64,000 nucleotides of DNA. It comes from Diploptera punctata. Taxonomy: Eukaryota; Arthropoda; Insecta; Blattodea; Blaberidae. Position numbers and translations under genes: made by a program. Numbering within the stretch: the first letter of the stretch is position 1; the number at the start of each line of letters is the position of its first letter. Where the stretch lies: NCBI GenBank assembly GCA_030220185.1, contig JASPKZ010005710.1, forward strand, positions 1,054,001 to 1,118,000, written 5' to 3'. The notes beneath the pieces were generated by a model, which did not search any database, was not told the origin of the DNA, and was given only the letters and a program-made list of their open reading frames with translations. Positions 62,895 through 64,000 of this stretch are shown here, piece by piece.

Positions 62895-62906
62895 TATTAA
62901 AATCTA

Positions 62907-64000
62907 ATTTAAATTTAAAGATTTGCTTAATATTTTCTTTAATGTGAAAAGTGTTAGTTATATGTATTAGAGAATGATTGTTATGGTAAATACTTAGCTA
63001 TAACTTTGATTCTTAATTAAATTTTTAGTTCAAATTTAGTCCTACTTCAAAAGTTCTTCTCATTATTAGATTTACGGTATATGTGATGTGAAAGGGTTGG
63101 TAGTGTTCATTTTATATTCATAAGAAAGAAATTTAGTTTAAATGTTTGTCTTTCACAAGGACAGAAATTTGTAATGGAGGTACATTACATTGTCTCGAAT
63201 GACAAAATGATATTAAATATGATATAAATGAAAACTACCAGCCTGGTGTGATTTTAGAAAAGTCATTCCCTTCCCATTTTTTCTCGTAAAATTAAAGAAT
63301 TCTTGTGTGCAAATATCAGCTATGTAATAAAAAAAAATGAAGGTTTTTTAAAAAAAATAGTAACAGATAAATACAGGGCCATAGCAAGAGGGGCCATTGT
63401 GGACAGTGCCCATTCTATATTATTTTTTGCCTGAACTAGCAATGAGATTTGAATTACAAACTAAAAATATTATCTTAACTACTAAATTCTTCAGGTTTGA
63501 AATCTATACCATTCAAAACCTTAATCATTTCCAGAATAATACATTACATAATTTCTGTGTGTAATGCTATGATTTAATGAAGATATATTCTTTTATAGTT
63601 CATTTGTTTGTTTTAATTAATTACTATTTTATGAAACATAAAAAGTACTATATTATTCCCTAAGACATTAAAGGGCTTTATTATACCTGCCAATTTATAT
63701 TATATCCATTATTAAGACAATGTTTAACAAATAGTATTGTTCAAACAAGTTTTATTTTCTTCAATAATAATGAACTAAACCATAAAATATTGTACGCACT
63801 TTGGGCATTACTTGATTAGTCCGTCGGGCAACTTACAAACACTCACCACATAAATCTGTTGCCCACGAGGAACATAATTTTCTTGATACATAAATAGCTT
63901 TTACAGATATTTAAAAAAATAAGATTCTCAATAAAATGTTAGGCCTACTGTAATTATAAAAACTCACAACTTTTCATTTATGTTATTGATGACAAAAAGG
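62907..64000. other. Right end of the window, no recognised features
   Basis: AT-rich, with a few homopolymer runs (63330-63360). No ORF with a motif, no element ends, no PLE boxes. Confidence 0.4.

Noticed and set aside
1..64000. CRISPR arrays, operons, riboswitches or bacterial terminators
   Set aside because: Split exons, SINEs and LINEs show a eukaryotic genome; the repeats here are transposon palindromes, not spaced direct repeats.

Overview
This window looks like intergenic and intronic DNA from a large, repeat-rich insect genome. It is AT-rich and has split genes, SINEs with Pol III boxes, several LINE lineages, mariner, piggyBac-like and hAT-like elements, and a very large population of Penelope-like element (PLE) remnants. 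The LINE C-terminal ends resemble ones I associate with cockroaches and termites, so a blattodean is my guess; that is inference only. There are no prokaryotic features, CRISPR arrays or genuine rRNA genes.

Host coding sequence is sparse and lies on the + strand. A last exon with a BESS-like motif sits at 15007-15273. A glycine-rich exon at 28018 can end in two ways. Read through, it stops at 28152. Spliced from a GT at 28109, it joins in phase to an exon at 45045-45226 that ends in SFHPYRR-M, like the C-terminus of DAZAP1/hnRNP 27C RNA-binding proteins. If that joint is real, the 17-kb intron 28109-45044 is filled with mobile DNA.

The dominant structure is a family of palindromes, about 30 copies spread from 5 kb to 63 kb. 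Each pairs two inverted, 5'-truncated PLE 3' ends. Longer arms encode the C-terminal half of the PLE GIY-YIG endonuclease. All better-preserved arms then carry a hammerhead-ribozyme-like fold and an ATGAGGTRAG box. One side only carries an extra tail (ACCTCATARTG...TTCC) that can form a hairpin with the ATGAGGT box. Many copies have clear 9-14 bp target-site duplications and several are nested in each other. Two lineages have hammerhead cores in which positions 3 and 8 changed together (C-G to U-A); two others have GAU in place of GAA in the core.

Layout: 0-5 kb holds LINE, SINE and mariner relics. 5-15 kb holds LINE pieces, a piggyBac relic, a PLE palindrome and a piggyBac-type MITE. 15-19 kb holds the BESS exon, a 10-bp-TSD transposon with a nested LINE, and a PLE split by an RNase H LINE. 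19-23 kb holds a TIR element and a tRNA-like inverted cluster. 23-28 kb is dense in PLE palindromes. 28-45 kb is the putative intron with PLEs and LINEs. 45-54 kb holds the DAZAP1-like exon, SINEs and a decayed DD41D mariner. 53-57 kb holds nested PLEs and an intact DD41D mariner. 57-64 kb holds tRNA-like palindromes, a TTAA-flanked palindromic MITE, PLEs and SINEs.
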